NCBI GenBank assembly: GCA_964530525.1
Contig: CAZHBH010000033.1
Location: forward strand, 1-24,392
DNA from: CAYNQN01 sp964530525
Lineage (GTDB): Bacteria; Actinomycetota; Acidimicrobiia; Acidimicrobiales; Acidimicrobilacustridaceae
Direction of reading: 5' to 3'
DNA length: 24,392 nt
This document shows, one piece after another, positions 7,863 to 14,909 of this stretch. The notes under the pieces were generated by a model. It had not been told where the DNA came from. It searched no databases and saw only the letters and a program-made list of their open reading frames with translations. A program made the position numbers and the translations under genes. Numbering within the stretch: position 1 is the first letter of the stretch; each line of letters starts with the position of its first letter.

Positions 7863-9335
7863 CTACTTGAGGTCGTCGATCGTCTTGCCGGCGGATTCGA
7901 GCGTGAACTCGGATCCGCCCTCCTCGAGGACGTCGCCGAACTCCTCCACGAGACCACCCAGGTTGTCGGGCGAGCAGTTCCAGAGGCCGAAGTTGATGTT
8001 CCACTCGACCACCTCGAAGCCTGCGGGGGTGGCCTTGACGGGGACGAAGCAGCCCACCGGACGACCGTCGACGGGAGGCGCGATCGGGTAGAGGCCGCCG
8101 GCGTCCCAGGTGGTGACGGCGTTGGCCGCGTCCCACACGCATCGCCGGGTGAGGTCGGCCCCGCACGACTTGGCGGCCTGGGCGAACATCAGCCACGCCG
8201 AGAAGGACGAGACGCCCAGCATCGTGTTCCCCTTGCCTTCGGGCAGGTACTTCTCGAAGAGGGCCTGGTAGGTGGCCATGGCGACGTTGCCCTCCGACTC
8301 GAAGGGGGCGGCGCTCACCTCCGCGAACACCGGGATCTTGTCGAGCGCATCACCTGCGGTCTCGATGAGGATGGGGTCGTAGATGTTGGGGGTCACCGCG
8401 ATCCACTCGAGGGGGTAGTTGATCTGGGCCAGCGCCTGGATCAGCAGGCCCAGGTTGTGCGGCTCCCCGAGGTAGTAGAGGCCCTTGACCCCCTCATCCA
8501 TGATCTTCTGGGCGTAGGGCACCCACGAGCTCTCGCCGATCGGGTTGTACTGGGCGTCGTAGACGAGCGTCTGTCCGGCGCTCTCGATGCTGTTGCGCAC
8601 CCCGTCGCTCGTCTCGTTGATGGAGGCTACAGCCGCGGTGAGGAAGCCGACGGCGTCGGTGGAGTCCGGGAACTGGTCGTTCAGGAAGCGGCCCATCGCC
8701 CCTGCCTGGGAGCCGGAGTTGCGACCGAAGGGCCAGACCCGCAGGGCTGCGCCGATGCCATCGGGTGAAGCGCTGAACGCGTCCAGCGTGGGGAGCATGC
8801 AGTTGAGCCGCTCCGCCTGGCCGGTGTTGTCGAACACGCCACCGCCCCCCACAAGGAAGAAGTCGCTCTTGCAGGCCTCCTCGATCGCCGCTCGGTAACG
8901 GGTGAGGGCGGCGTCACGAAGGTTCAGGACGAGCTTCCGCCCGTTGATCCCGCCCAAGTCGTTGCACCACTCCGTGAAGACCGTGCTGGCGTCGAAGAGC
9001 TCCTGGTTGAGCCCAGGGCGAGCGAACGTGCCGGGGTCCGAGATGGTGCCGACCGTGATCGTGTCGGCGGTGACCCCCACGCTGCCCGTGGCTGTGTTCT
9101 CCTCGCCATCGGGCGCGGGTCCGCACACCTCCGTCAGCGACCCGAAGCTTCCCTCCTCGATCGCGGTGCCCAGCTCGGATTCGTCGACCGTCTCGACAGA
9201 GGACCGGCCCGACGCGTCAGCTCCCGCGGAATCCTCCTGACCGGCAGGACGCGTGCAAGCGCCGACCGTTACGACCATGGCCGCGACGAGGAGGGTCGTC
9301 GCGATCCGCCGAGAAGCCTTGCCCCGAACCACCAT
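7863..9335 (-). CDS. ABC transporter substrate-binding lipoprotein (branched-chain amino acid type, Peripla_BP_6)
   Basis: The 490-residue protein carries a lipoprotein signal: basic start, hydrophobic core, and lipobox TVGAC with Cys27. A flexible acidic linker follows to about residue 75. The type I periplasmic binding fold begins near GVTADTITVGTISDPG, followed by FTEWCNDLGGINGRKLVLNL, which matches the LivJ/K-like pattern (N-x-x-GGINGRK). Six or more Cys residues in the mature part suggest disulfides. It captures the solute outside the membrane and delivers it to the fused permease. The start is ATG 9335, preceded by a G-rich stretch (GGGGGGAAC) about 10 nt upstream that could serve as a weak ribosome site. 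It heads the seven-gene leftward cluster. Confidence 0.93.
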   Translation of the reverse strand: MVVRGKASRRIATTLLVAAMVVTVGACTRPAGQEDSAGADASGRSSVETVDESELGTAIEEGSFGSLTEVCGPAPDGEENTATGSVGVTADTITVGTISDPGTFARPGLNQELFDASTVFTEWCNDLGGINGRKLVLNLRDAALTRYRAAIEEACKSDFFLVGGGGVFDNTGQAERLNCMLPTLDAFSASPDGIGAALRVWPFGRNSGSQAGAMGRFLNDQFPDSTDAVGFLTAAVASINETSDGVRNSIESAGQTLVYDAQYNPIGESSWVPYAQKIMDEGVKGLYYLGEPHNLGLLIQALAQINYPLEWIAVTPNIYDPILIETAGDALDKIPVFAEVSAAPFESEGNVAMATYQALFEKYLPEGKGNTMLGVSSFSAWLMFAQAAKSCGADLTRRCVWDAANAVTTWDAGGLYPIAPPVDGRPVGCFVPVKATPAGFEVVEWNINFGLWNCSPDNLGGLVEEFGDVLEEGGSEFTLESAGKTIDDLK

Positions 9336-9396
9336 CTACCTGTTCCCCCCGCGAGTGGGACCTACTAGGGCAGGCCCCGCCGATCTGCTTCGCACC

Positions 9397-9431
9397 TCGG
9401 ACCGATCTCGCCCAGCTCGATCAGGGTCCGA
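9397..9431. repeat. Long imperfect inverted repeat upstream of the liv-type operon
   Basis: TCGGACC (9397-9403) pairs with GGTCCGA (9425-9431). Directly inside, GATC (9404-9407) pairs with GATC (9419-9422) with an AG bulge, giving an 11-pair stem. It lies about 60 nt before the start of the substrate-binding protein gene. It could be an operator, part of a transcript leader, or a terminator stem. Confidence 0.5.
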
Positions 9432-9439
9432 TGCCTTGC

Positions 9440-9461
9440 GATCCGAGCCGAGGCCCGGATC
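9440..9461. repeat. Inverted repeat GATCCG / CGGATC
   Basis: GATCCG (9440-9445) and CGGATC (9456-9461) form a 6-pair stem with a 10-nt loop. It is the middle of three consecutive inverted repeats in this gap. Confidence 0.45.
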
Positions 9462-9466
9462 CGTTG

Positions 9467-9486
9467 CCGGCCGCCCGCGTGGCCGG
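9467..9486 (-). terminator. Candidate U-poor terminator hairpin downstream of the luciferase-like oxidoreductase gene
   Basis: CCGGCC (9467-9472) and GGCCGG (9481-9486) form an all-GC stem with an 8-nt loop, about 50 nt after the stop of the 9537-10298 gene on its strand. There is no U-tract, which is common for actinobacterial terminators but makes the call uncertain. Confidence 0.4.
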
Positions 9487-9536
9487 GGTCACACCGTAGC
9501 GCGCGGCAGAGGTCATCGCCGGGTGCCCGAAGCCGC

Positions 9537-10298
9537 TCAGGAGCGGGCGAGCTCCAGTAGGCGCTCCACCTTCGCCATGTCGAAGGGGTGGCCCAGACCG
9601 AGGATCACGTGGTCGGCGCCAGCCTCGATGAAGCCGTCGAGATCGTCGATCTCGGAGGCCTTGTTGAGCGACGCCGTACGCTCGACCTCGGAGGGGTCAC
9701 GGCCCACCTTCTCGCACCACTCGTCGAGCACGCGGTTCTTGTGCGCCCAGACGTCGATCGGACCGAAGCTGTTCCAACCGTCGGCGTGGGTGGCGACGAT
9801 TCGCAACGTCACCTTCTCTCCGCCCCCGCCCACGAGGATGGGCAGGCGCCCGATCGGAGGTGGAGGCAGCTTGGGCAGCCTCTCCTTGATCCTCACGATC
9901 GACTCCTCCAGGTAGCGCAGGCGCCCGGGAGCGTCTCCGAACTCGTAGCCGTACTCGTCGTAGTCGCGCTCGAACCAGCCGGCCCCCACACCCAGGTAGG
10001 CACGTCCACCGCTGATGTGGTCGACAGTTCTGGCCATGTCGGCGAGCAGATCGGGGTTCCGGTACGAGAGCGAGGTGACCAGCGTTCCGACCATGGCCTG
10101 GGAGGTGTCGGCCGCCATCGCCGACAGCAAGGTCCAACCCTCGAAGTGGGTCCCATCCTCTGGGCCGAAGAGCGGGTAGAAGTGGTCCCAGACCCAGATG
10201 GAGTCCACGCCGAGCTCGTCGAGGCGCTTCCACGCAGCTCTCATCGTGGCCACGTCTGTGTGCTGGGGCCACATCTGCACCCCGACCTTGCACCTCAC
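9537..10298 (-). CDS. LLM-class (luciferase-like) F420-dependent oxidoreductase
   Basis: The 253-residue TIM-barrel protein fits the bacterial luciferase-like superfamily, whose actinobacterial members mostly use coenzyme F420. Motifs: RLDELGVDSIWVWDHFYPLF near the N-terminus, then a VGTLVTSLSYRNPDLLADMA segment, ISGGRAYLGVGAGWFERDYD and LPILVGGGGEKVTLRIVA. These match the group typified by TIGR03560-like proteins. It is at the short end of the family (often 280-330 residues). The start is GTG 10298, which overlaps the upstream gene's stop (GTGA), so translation is coupled. The cofC gene in the same window fits F420 use, but F420 rather than FMN is inferred from the family. The substrate is unknown. 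Confidence 0.9.
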   Translation of the reverse strand: MRCKVGVQMWPQHTDVATMRAAWKRLDELGVDSIWVWDHFYPLFGPEDGTHFEGWTLLSAMAADTSQAMVGTLVTSLSYRNPDLLADMARTVDHISGGRAYLGVGAGWFERDYDEYGYEFGDAPGRLRYLEESIVRIKERLPKLPPPPIGRLPILVGGGGEKVTLRIVATHADGWNSFGPIDVWAHKNRVLDEWCEKVGRDPSEVERTASLNKASEIDDLDGFIEAGADHVILGLGHPFDMAKVERLLELARS

Positions 10299-10654
10299 CC
10301 GGCGGTCGCCTCCTGGATGTCTGCTTCGTCGTGCGATCCTCCGTCGGCCGTGGAAGGGTCGTCCTCGTCGTCGCGATAGAAGATGTGCAGCTCCTCGGCT
10401 GCCTCCTTGAGGCCCGACGTGTCGGCTCCCGGAGCAAGCCGCACCGTTGCCACGTTGCCGTTCACGTGGATGCTCTCGATGCCACCTCGGGCGAAGAAGG
10501 CCCGGGCCAGCAGGGCGGCGGGCGTGTCGCCCTCGGCCTGCTCGATCGACTCGAAGTGCTCGTGGCCCATGCCTGTGAGCACCCGGTTGGTCTCGAATCG
10601 GACGATCCCCGGCCTGGCCGAGGGCTTCTCGATGACGGTGACGGGCTGTCCCAT
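10295..10654 (-). CDS. Nfu/NifU N-terminal domain-like protein (Nfu_N), stand-alone
   Basis: The 119-residue protein resembles the Nfu_N domain (residues about 5-90). It shows the characteristic order: a short strand around IVRFETNRVLTG, a segment in which two residues flank a Ser-containing ALLARAFFARGGIESIHV helix-strand unit, then NVATVRLAPGADTSGLKEAA. It lacks the Nfu C-terminal CxxC domain and has no Cys at all, so it cannot hold an Fe-S cluster alone. After about residue 95 there is an acidic tail. The start ATG 10654 sits 7 nt after TAGCTT. Its stop overlaps the oxidoreductase start. Role unknown; it could assist Fe-S assembly on a partner. Confidence 0.7.
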   Translation of the reverse strand: MGQPVTVIEKPSARPGIVRFETNRVLTGMGHEHFESIEQAEGDTPAALLARAFFARGGIESIHVNGNVATVRLAPGADTSGLKEAAEELHIFYRDDEDDPSTADGGSHDEADIQEATAG

Positions 10655-10661
10655 GTACTGG

Positions 10662-10667
10662 AAGCTA
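10662..10667 (-). promoter_or_regulatory. -10 box TAGCTT, leaderless arrangement for the Nfu_N gene
   Basis: On the minus strand TAGCTT matches TANNNT with 7 nt before the ATG at 10654. Its first three bases are the TAG stop codon of the upstream membrane protein gene, so the signal could be coincidence. No Shine-Dalgarno sequence is evident. Confidence 0.4.
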
Positions 10668-11114
10668 CCGGGCCGACGTTCGATCGGTCGATACGTGGGA
10701 GCCGCCTGCCGCGGTGCTCACCGCCTGGTCGTCGTGTGCCGCCACCCCCCACGCCACCACCAGGGACAGCACGATGGAGATGACGCCCAGGGCTGCGTGG
10801 ACCACCTTGAAGCCCACGGCGTGATCGGCGAGGGCGATGGCCACGATGCGCACCACCCACACGACCGTCGTCCAAGCGGCGAAGGCGTAGAGAGCCGAGC
10901 GCATCCAGCCGTCCAGCTCGCCGTTCCAGGTGCGCGCCAGCACGATCAGAGCGACCACCACGAAGCCGAGGAACACTGCGGAGATCACCGTCGAAGTCAC
11001 CTTGGCGGCGGCGGTCTCCTCCGCACTCGACCAGGCGTTGAACAGCCGCGTGATCCAGACGTAGGCCGTCCACACCGCCAGTGCAGCCAGCACCCACCAA
11101 AGCGCTCTAGGCAT
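10665..11114 (-). CDS. Four-helix integral membrane protein, unknown function
   Basis: This 149-residue protein has four clear membrane helices: about 4-22, 42-60, 74-95 and 103-124. A short hydrophilic tail follows. Aromatic residues cluster in helix 1 (ALWWVLAALAVWTAYVW). I see no known catalytic or transport motif, and the family is not recognised. ATG 11114 has no ribosome site, but TACGGT lies 6 nt upstream. The Nfu_N gene begins 10 nt after its stop, so the two may be co-transcribed, with a second start possible inside the TAG stop. Confidence 0.78.
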   Translation of the reverse strand: MPRALWWVLAALAVWTAYVWITRLFNAWSSAEETAAAKVTSTVISAVFLGFVVVALIVLARTWNGELDGWMRSALYAFAAWTTVVWVVRIVAIALADHAVGFKVVHAALGVISIVLSLVVAWGVAAHDDQAVSTAAGGSHVSTDRTSAR

Positions 11115-11120
11115 GGCCCC

Positions 11121-11126
11121 ACCGTA
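11121..11126 (-). promoter_or_regulatory. -10 box TACGGT, leaderless arrangement for the four-helix membrane protein gene
   Basis: On the minus strand TACGGT is followed by GGGGCC (6 nt) and the ATG at 11114. The GGGG is a poor Shine-Dalgarno match, so a leaderless start is the simpler reading. Confidence 0.45.
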
Positions 11127-11195
11127 GCTTCGGCCACCTGGGAGACCCCCATCCGTCGCCTGGCTCGACAGCGCCTCCGGGGTACTCCGATGGTC

Positions 11196-12065
11196 CTACC
11201 GGATCAAGGCCTGGATCTCCACGACCCTCACGGGCTGAGTGGTGGTGCGGGCCAACGAGCCGAGCGAACCCGACGAACCGTCGGTTGCCGTCCAGGAGAC
11301 TTCGTAGGAGACCGTGGCGGTCACCTGGTACTCCCCGCTCCCCTCGCCCGAGGAGGGCCAGATGTAGGTGTGGGTGCACTCGCTCCACTGCTCGTCGGCA
11401 GGCCTGGCGGCGTCGAAGAGCTTCCCTGGGCCGTCGCACGTCAGCTCCGTCCCGTCGCCGAGGCTCCAGGTGACGGCCGTGGGCCGGGCGACGACGGTGG
11501 CCGTGACGCTGGAGACGGAGGCGGACGCTGCGCTCGACTCCCACGCCGATGCCACGGCGAGCCAGGTGGGGATCCCGAGGACCTGGTGACCCGGAGGGTT
11601 GAGCACCAGGGAGGGCGCTGGAAGGTCGAGCCGCTCGAGAGCACGCTCTGCGGCCCGCTCACCGCCCACCAGCCCTCCCAACGGGTCTCCGGGGTCGTAG
11701 ACGACGAACCGCTCTTGGACCAGCGCTCCTCCGGCGTCTCGGCACATGAGCACGTAGAGGCGCCCGGCCCTCGGCGAGGTGGGCTCCGGCTCGATCACCA
11801 CCACCTCGTAGACGGTCGAGACGTCGCCAGTCCCGTGGTAGGCGCAGGTCCACCTGGGGCCCGAGCCGCCTCCAGGACGCCTCCACTCCCCGACGCTCCC
11901 GTCCGGCCCTCTCACCGCGACCGCGACGGGGGTCCCGTCGACCACCCGCCCGCCCGTCTGGTTGGCCCCGTCCTCGAACGCTGCTCCGGCAACATCGGGA
12001 TCACCAGAAAGTCCAAGGCAGAGAACCCCCGACAGGACCACAAGCGCGTTCACGAAGCGTCGCAT
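11196..12065 (-). CDS. Secreted protein with a C-terminal PKD-like domain
   Basis: The 289-residue protein has a Sec signal peptide (residues about 1-28, cleavage probably after the VAGA segment). The central part contains NPPGHQVLGIPTWLAV, a motif I recognise from conserved actinobacterial exported proteins. Residues about 190-255 look like a PKD domain: VTWSLGDGTELTC, then CTHTYIWPSSG and GEYQVTATVSYEV. Cys210 and Cys230 could form a disulfide around it. PKD domains are extracellular protein-protein or glycan-contact modules. Its ATG (12065) lies inside the end of the upstream lipoprotein gene (16 nt overlap), so the pair is translationally coupled and probably works together at the cell surface. 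Confidence 0.8.
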   Translation of the reverse strand: MRRFVNALVVLSGVLCLGLSGDPDVAGAAFEDGANQTGGRVVDGTPVAVAVRGPDGSVGEWRRPGGGSGPRWTCAYHGTGDVSTVYEVVVIEPEPTSPRAGRLYVLMCRDAGGALVQERFVVYDPGDPLGGLVGGERAAERALERLDLPAPSLVLNPPGHQVLGIPTWLAVASAWESSAASASVSSVTATVVARPTAVTWSLGDGTELTCDGPGKLFDAARPADEQWSECTHTYIWPSSGEGSGEYQVTATVSYEVSWTATDGSSGSLGSLARTTTQPVRVVEIQALIR

Positions 12066-12700
12066 GAGCCCACCCCATCGACGGACGTGAGCACGATCAC
12101 GTCCTCTACCCTCCAGCCACCGTCAAAGACGAGAGTCGCCTCGCTTCGCCTGGTCACGACCCTCGAATCGAGGATCTCACCGGCAGGCGAGATGATGAGG
12201 CCGTCGTCGATCGAGCAATCGTCGACTACTGCTACTTCGTCCTGGACATGCCTGATCGATGCGTCGTGGTTGGCGACGCTCTCGGGTGGCGTTCTGAACC
12301 TCACGCCTGCGCTCTGGTTCTCGGCGATTCTCGTCCTCGCTCGCGCCAGCGCCGCGCCGGTGTAGTAGCGCTCGAGTCCCGGGTGCTCCGGATCCGGTGG
12401 GCTGTTGGCCGCCAACCACGTGTCCCAGTAGCCGCGGTAGGCGGCGAGGATCGCCTCCTCCTCCGAACCGCTCCCCGGGCGCTCCGTGGGGCCCTGCGAC
12501 GCCGGCAGAGGCACGGCGGGCATGGACGTCGGCGCCGGGATGCCCTCGATCTCCTGCGAGCAACCGGCCAGCACGAGAACGAGGGTGAGCCCTCCTGCCG
12601 TCGCCAGCGCAGCGAACGTCGGCCTGACGGCTCCGCCAGGTTCCCGTCGTCCTTCCAACTTCGACAAGACCCTCACCCCCGATGCTGAGCACCCGCGCAT
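12050..12700 (-). CDS. Lipoprotein, probable NTF2-like fold, unknown function
   Basis: The mature part follows a lipobox LAGC (Cys47 counted from ATG 12700). The hydrophobic segment before it (LATAGGLTLVLVLAGC) is a normal lipoprotein signal, but about 26 residues precede it, so the true start may be an internal GTG or TTG (for example TTG codons near VLSKLEG). Residues about 80-205 begin with EEEAILAAYRGYWDTWLAA and continue with alternating strands ending in ATLVFDGGWRVEDVIVL, typical of an NTF2-like domain. Two Cys residues (DDCSIDD and GSCDAS) may pair. It overlaps the PKD protein gene by 16 nt. Function unknown. Confidence 0.75.
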   Translation of the reverse strand: MRGCSASGVRVLSKLEGRREPGGAVRPTFAALATAGGLTLVLVLAGCSQEIEGIPAPTSMPAVPLPASQGPTERPGSGSEEEAILAAYRGYWDTWLAANSPPDPEHPGLERYYTGAALARARTRIAENQSAGVRFRTPPESVANHDASIRHVQDEVAVVDDCSIDDGLIISPAGEILDSRVVTRRSEATLVFDGGWRVEDVIVLTSVDGVGSCDAS

Positions 12701-12709
12701 CTAAAGCGC

Positions 12710-12747
12710 CAGGCACCCGACCAGCGGGCTCAGGTGCCTGCTGCACC
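12710..12747. promoter_or_regulatory. Candidate operator: three alternating GGCACC / GGTGCC half-sites
   Basis: CAGGCACC (12710-12717) is the exact reverse complement of GGTGCCTG (12733-12740) across 15 nt. A further half-site GCACC (12743-12747) pairs with GGTGC (12733-12737) across 5 nt. The octamer GCACCCGA also occurs twice (12713-12720 and 12743-12750). The cluster sits in the region between two divergent transcription units (lipoprotein gene and acyl-CoA dehydrogenase). It could be a repressor site or a leader hairpin of the lipoprotein gene, whose start lies 10 nt away. Confidence 0.45.
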
Positions 12748-12863
12748 CGATGCCCTTGCATGATGAGGCTATGAGCTATGTGCTTCGACATTCAAGTGGC
12801 TCATTTCACACCGCTTGCGTCTGTCAAGATCTGGCCGGAGGCGGACGCATCGACGCAGGTTCA

Positions 12864-12869
12864 GGAGGT
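12864..12869 (+). promoter_or_regulatory. Shine-Dalgarno AGGAGG that decides the acyl-CoA dehydrogenase start
   Basis: AGGAGG lies 3 nt before the ATG at 12873 (AGGAGGTTGGATG, with the ATG beginning after TTGG counted from the last G of the motif overlapping). It is the strongest ribosome site in the window and rules out the longer ORF that begins at 12750. Confidence 0.7.
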
Positions 12870-12872
12870 TGG

Positions 12873-14183
12873 ATGGCTGGCGTGCCGACGCTCGAAGAGT
12901 TCAGGGAAGAGGTCGTGAGCTTCCTGGACGCGCACGCCCAGCCGCGCCCGGAAGAGGACGCCGAGCGGCCCTTCCGCTGGGGGGAGGGCAGCGACAAGGT
13001 CGCGATCTTCGACGAGATCGACCCCGACGAGGAGCGAGCAGCGCTCGCGGCGGCAAAGGCGTGGAGGGCCAAGCGCTACGACGCCGGCCTGGCCTGGATC
13101 ACGGGACCGATCGCCTACGGGGGCCGCGAGCTTCCGAAGGCGTACGACGACCTCTACTCCGGCCTGGAACGCTCGTACGCGACGCCCAGCCAGGCGTTCT
13201 TCGGCATCGGGTTGGCCATGGTGGTCCCCACGATCCTGGGCCATGGATCAGACGACCTGAAGGCGCGCTGGCTCCCGCCGCTGGTGCGTGGCGACCTGGT
13301 GGGTTGCCAGCTTTTCAGCGAGCCCGGGGCGGGATCCGACCTCGCCAGCCTCCAGACCCGGGCGGTGCGCGACGGCGACGAGTGGGTCGTGACCGGTCAG
13401 AAGGTCTGGACGTCCAACGCTCACTTCAGCGACGTGGGCGAGATCATCTGCCGCACCGATCCCGAAGCTCCCAAGCACCGCGGCCTCACCGGCTTCATGG
13501 TCGACATGCACGCGCCCGGCGTAGAGGTCCGGCCCCTGCGCCAGATGACGGGGGGGACCTCGTTCAACGAGGTCTTCTTCGACGAGGTCCGCGTGCCTGA
13601 CGCCGACCGCCTGGGAGATGTGGACGGGGGGTGGTCGGTGGCCCTCACCACCCTCATGAACGAGCGAGCCGCCATCGGGGGCGGGATGGGGACCTCGATG
13701 AGCAGCGGTGGGGCGAGCCGCAACACCGTGAGCAGGATCCGCGAGCTCTGCAGGCAGTTCGGCGTGACCGAGGACCCCGTCGTGCGCGACAGGCTCGCCG
13801 ACGCATACGTGCGCTTCCGCACGGCGCAGCTCACCAACGAGAGGGCGATGGCACGGATCCTGTCCGGCCAGGCCCCCGGTCCGGAGCTCTCGATCGCCAA
13901 GCTCGCCCTCACCTCCAACCTCTGGAGGGCGGTGAACCTCGTGGAGGAGATCCTGGGGCCGAGGGCGGTCGCCGACACCGGCGAGTGGGGCACCTACGCC
14001 TGGACCCAGCTCTTCCTCGGCCTTCCCGGGCTCAAGATCGCGGGCGGCTCCGACGAGGTGCTCCGCAACGTGATCGCCGAGAGGGTCCTGGGACTTCCCA
14101 AGGACCCGGGGATCGACTCCAGCGTCCCGTTCAAGGACCTGCTGGTCGGCACGCAGGACTCGGAGGGAGACACCTCCCGCTAG
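12873..14183 (+). CDS. Acyl-CoA dehydrogenase (FadE-like)
   Basis: The 436-residue flavoenzyme would oxidise an acyl-CoA thioester at the alpha-beta carbons, passing electrons through FAD. Visible: QLFSEPGAGSDLASL (from 146), the flavin-contacting GQKVWTSNAH (175-184), FDEVRVPDADRLG, and the C-terminal IAGGSDEVLRNVIAERVLGL. The Glu used as base in medium-chain enzymes (YEGT-type motif) is replaced by Gly in IAGGS. Glu264 in LMNERAAIGGG sits where isovaleryl-CoA dehydrogenase and long-chain enzymes carry their base, so it is the likely catalytic residue. The extra 30-50 residues around DAERPFRWGEGSDK are unusual. It is a single-gene unit, converging with rnhB. The substrate is unknown. Confidence 0.92.
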   Translation: MAGVPTLEEFREEVVSFLDAHAQPRPEEDAERPFRWGEGSDKVAIFDEIDPDEERAALAAAKAWRAKRYDAGLAWITGPIAYGGRELPKAYDDLYSGLERSYATPSQAFFGIGLAMVVPTILGHGSDDLKARWLPPLVRGDLVGCQLFSEPGAGSDLASLQTRAVRDGDEWVVTGQKVWTSNAHFSDVGEIICRTDPEAPKHRGLTGFMVDMHAPGVEVRPLRQMTGGTSFNEVFFDEVRVPDADRLGDVDGGWSVALTTLMNERAAIGGGMGTSMSSGGASRNTVSRIRELCRQFGVTEDPVVRDRLADAYVRFRTAQLTNERAMARILSGQAPGPELSIAKLALTSNLWRAVNLVEEILGPRAVADTGEWGTYAWTQLFLGLPGLKIAGGSDEVLRNVIAERVLGLPKDPGIDSSVPFKDLLVGTQDSEGDTSR

Positions 14184-14195
14184 CCGGATCTCGCA

Positions 14196-14212
14196 CCGGG
14201 CTCAGAGCCCGG
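14196..14212. terminator. Bidirectional hairpin between convergent acyl-CoA dehydrogenase and rnhB
   Basis: CCGGGC (14196-14201) pairs with GCCCGG (14207-14212) around a short loop, 13 nt past the acyl-CoA dehydrogenase stop and overlapping the last codons of rnhB. There is no U-tract on either strand. A smaller hairpin (GGGAG / CTCCC, 14165-14178) lies just upstream. Confidence 0.45.
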
Positions 14213-14909
14213 GAAACGTGAGCTGCGGATCCGCCTGCAGCAGTCGCGGGCAACCCGTCCAGGGGATCGACTCCATGAAGACCCAGCTTCGGCGGTGGAT
14301 CGTGGTGGGTCCGGCCCCCGCCAGCGCCATTCGGTGGCGGGGACAGGGGTAGCCCTTGTTGGAGTCGAACGAGTACGCCGGGAAGTGGGGCGACTCCGCG
14401 CGCATGACCCGGTCGCGGGTCACCTTGGCCACGATGGAGGCGGCTGCGATCGACACGCACGTGGCATCGCCCTTCACGACGGTTCGGGACACCCCCCCGC
14501 CCACGAAGTCCCAGCGCCCGTCGAGCAGCACGCGACCGGGCGTCACCCCGAGGCCCTCCAGCGCCCGCCGGGCCGCCAGTCGCTGGGCCTCCGACATCCC
14601 CAGCTCGTCGCACTCGGCGTGGCTTGCCGCTCCCACCGCCCAGGCCACCGCCCAGCCCGTGATCCGGTCGAACAGCGCCTCACGCTCACGTTCCGTGAGC
14701 ATCTTGGAGTCACGGATCTTGTAGACGCGCCGATCCCGGGGCACGACGACGGCACCGACCATCAAGGGTCCGGCCCAGGCCCCTCGGCCCACCTCGTCGA
14801 CGCCGACCACCACGTCGTGGCCGGCCTCCCACATCTCCCTCTCCAGGGCAAGCGACGGCGATCGACCCTTCAGCGCCCTGCGCAGCACGGGAGCAGTGGT
14901 CGCGCTCAC
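14202..14909 (-). CDS. rnhB: Ribonuclease HII
   Basis: The 235-residue enzyme cuts RNA in RNA-DNA hybrids and ribonucleotides embedded in DNA. All four acidic active-site residues are visible: D38 and E39 in VDEVGRGAWAGP, D130 in RVLLDG and D148 in VVKGDATCVSIAAASIVAKV. The C-terminal SFDSNKGYPCPRH and GPTTIHRRSW match the family ending. The start GTG 14909 overlaps the cyclase gene's stop (GTGA). It is the last gene of the gpsA operon, and the hairpin at its 3' end separates it from the convergent acyl-CoA dehydrogenase. Confidence 0.96.
   Translation of the reverse strand: MSATTAPVLRRALKGRSPSLALEREMWEAGHDVVVGVDEVGRGAWAGPLMVGAVVVPRDRRVYKIRDSKMLTEREREALFDRITGWAVAWAVGAASHAECDELGMSEAQRLAARRALEGLGVTPGRVLLDGRWDFVGGGVSRTVVKGDATCVSIAAASIVAKVTRDRVMRAESPHFPAYSFDSNKGYPCPRHRMALAGAGPTTIHRRSWVFMESIPWTGCPRLLQADPQLTFPGL

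Noticed and set aside
5657..7957. Long minus-strand reading frame of 766 residues overlapping the permease gene
   Set aside because: It is in another frame of the fused permease and its translation is rich in Arg, Pro, Gly and His, as expected for a shadow frame in high-GC DNA. It has no recognisable domain.
10383..12365. Plus-strand reading frame of 660 residues across five genes
   Set aside because: It spans opposite-strand genes with clear signal peptides, motifs and overlaps, and its translation is rich in His, Gly and Arg. It is a GC-driven shadow.
12750..12872. N-terminal extension of the acyl-CoA dehydrogenase
   Set aside because: The strong AGGAGG next to ATG 12873, and the lack of family similarity before it, support the shorter form.
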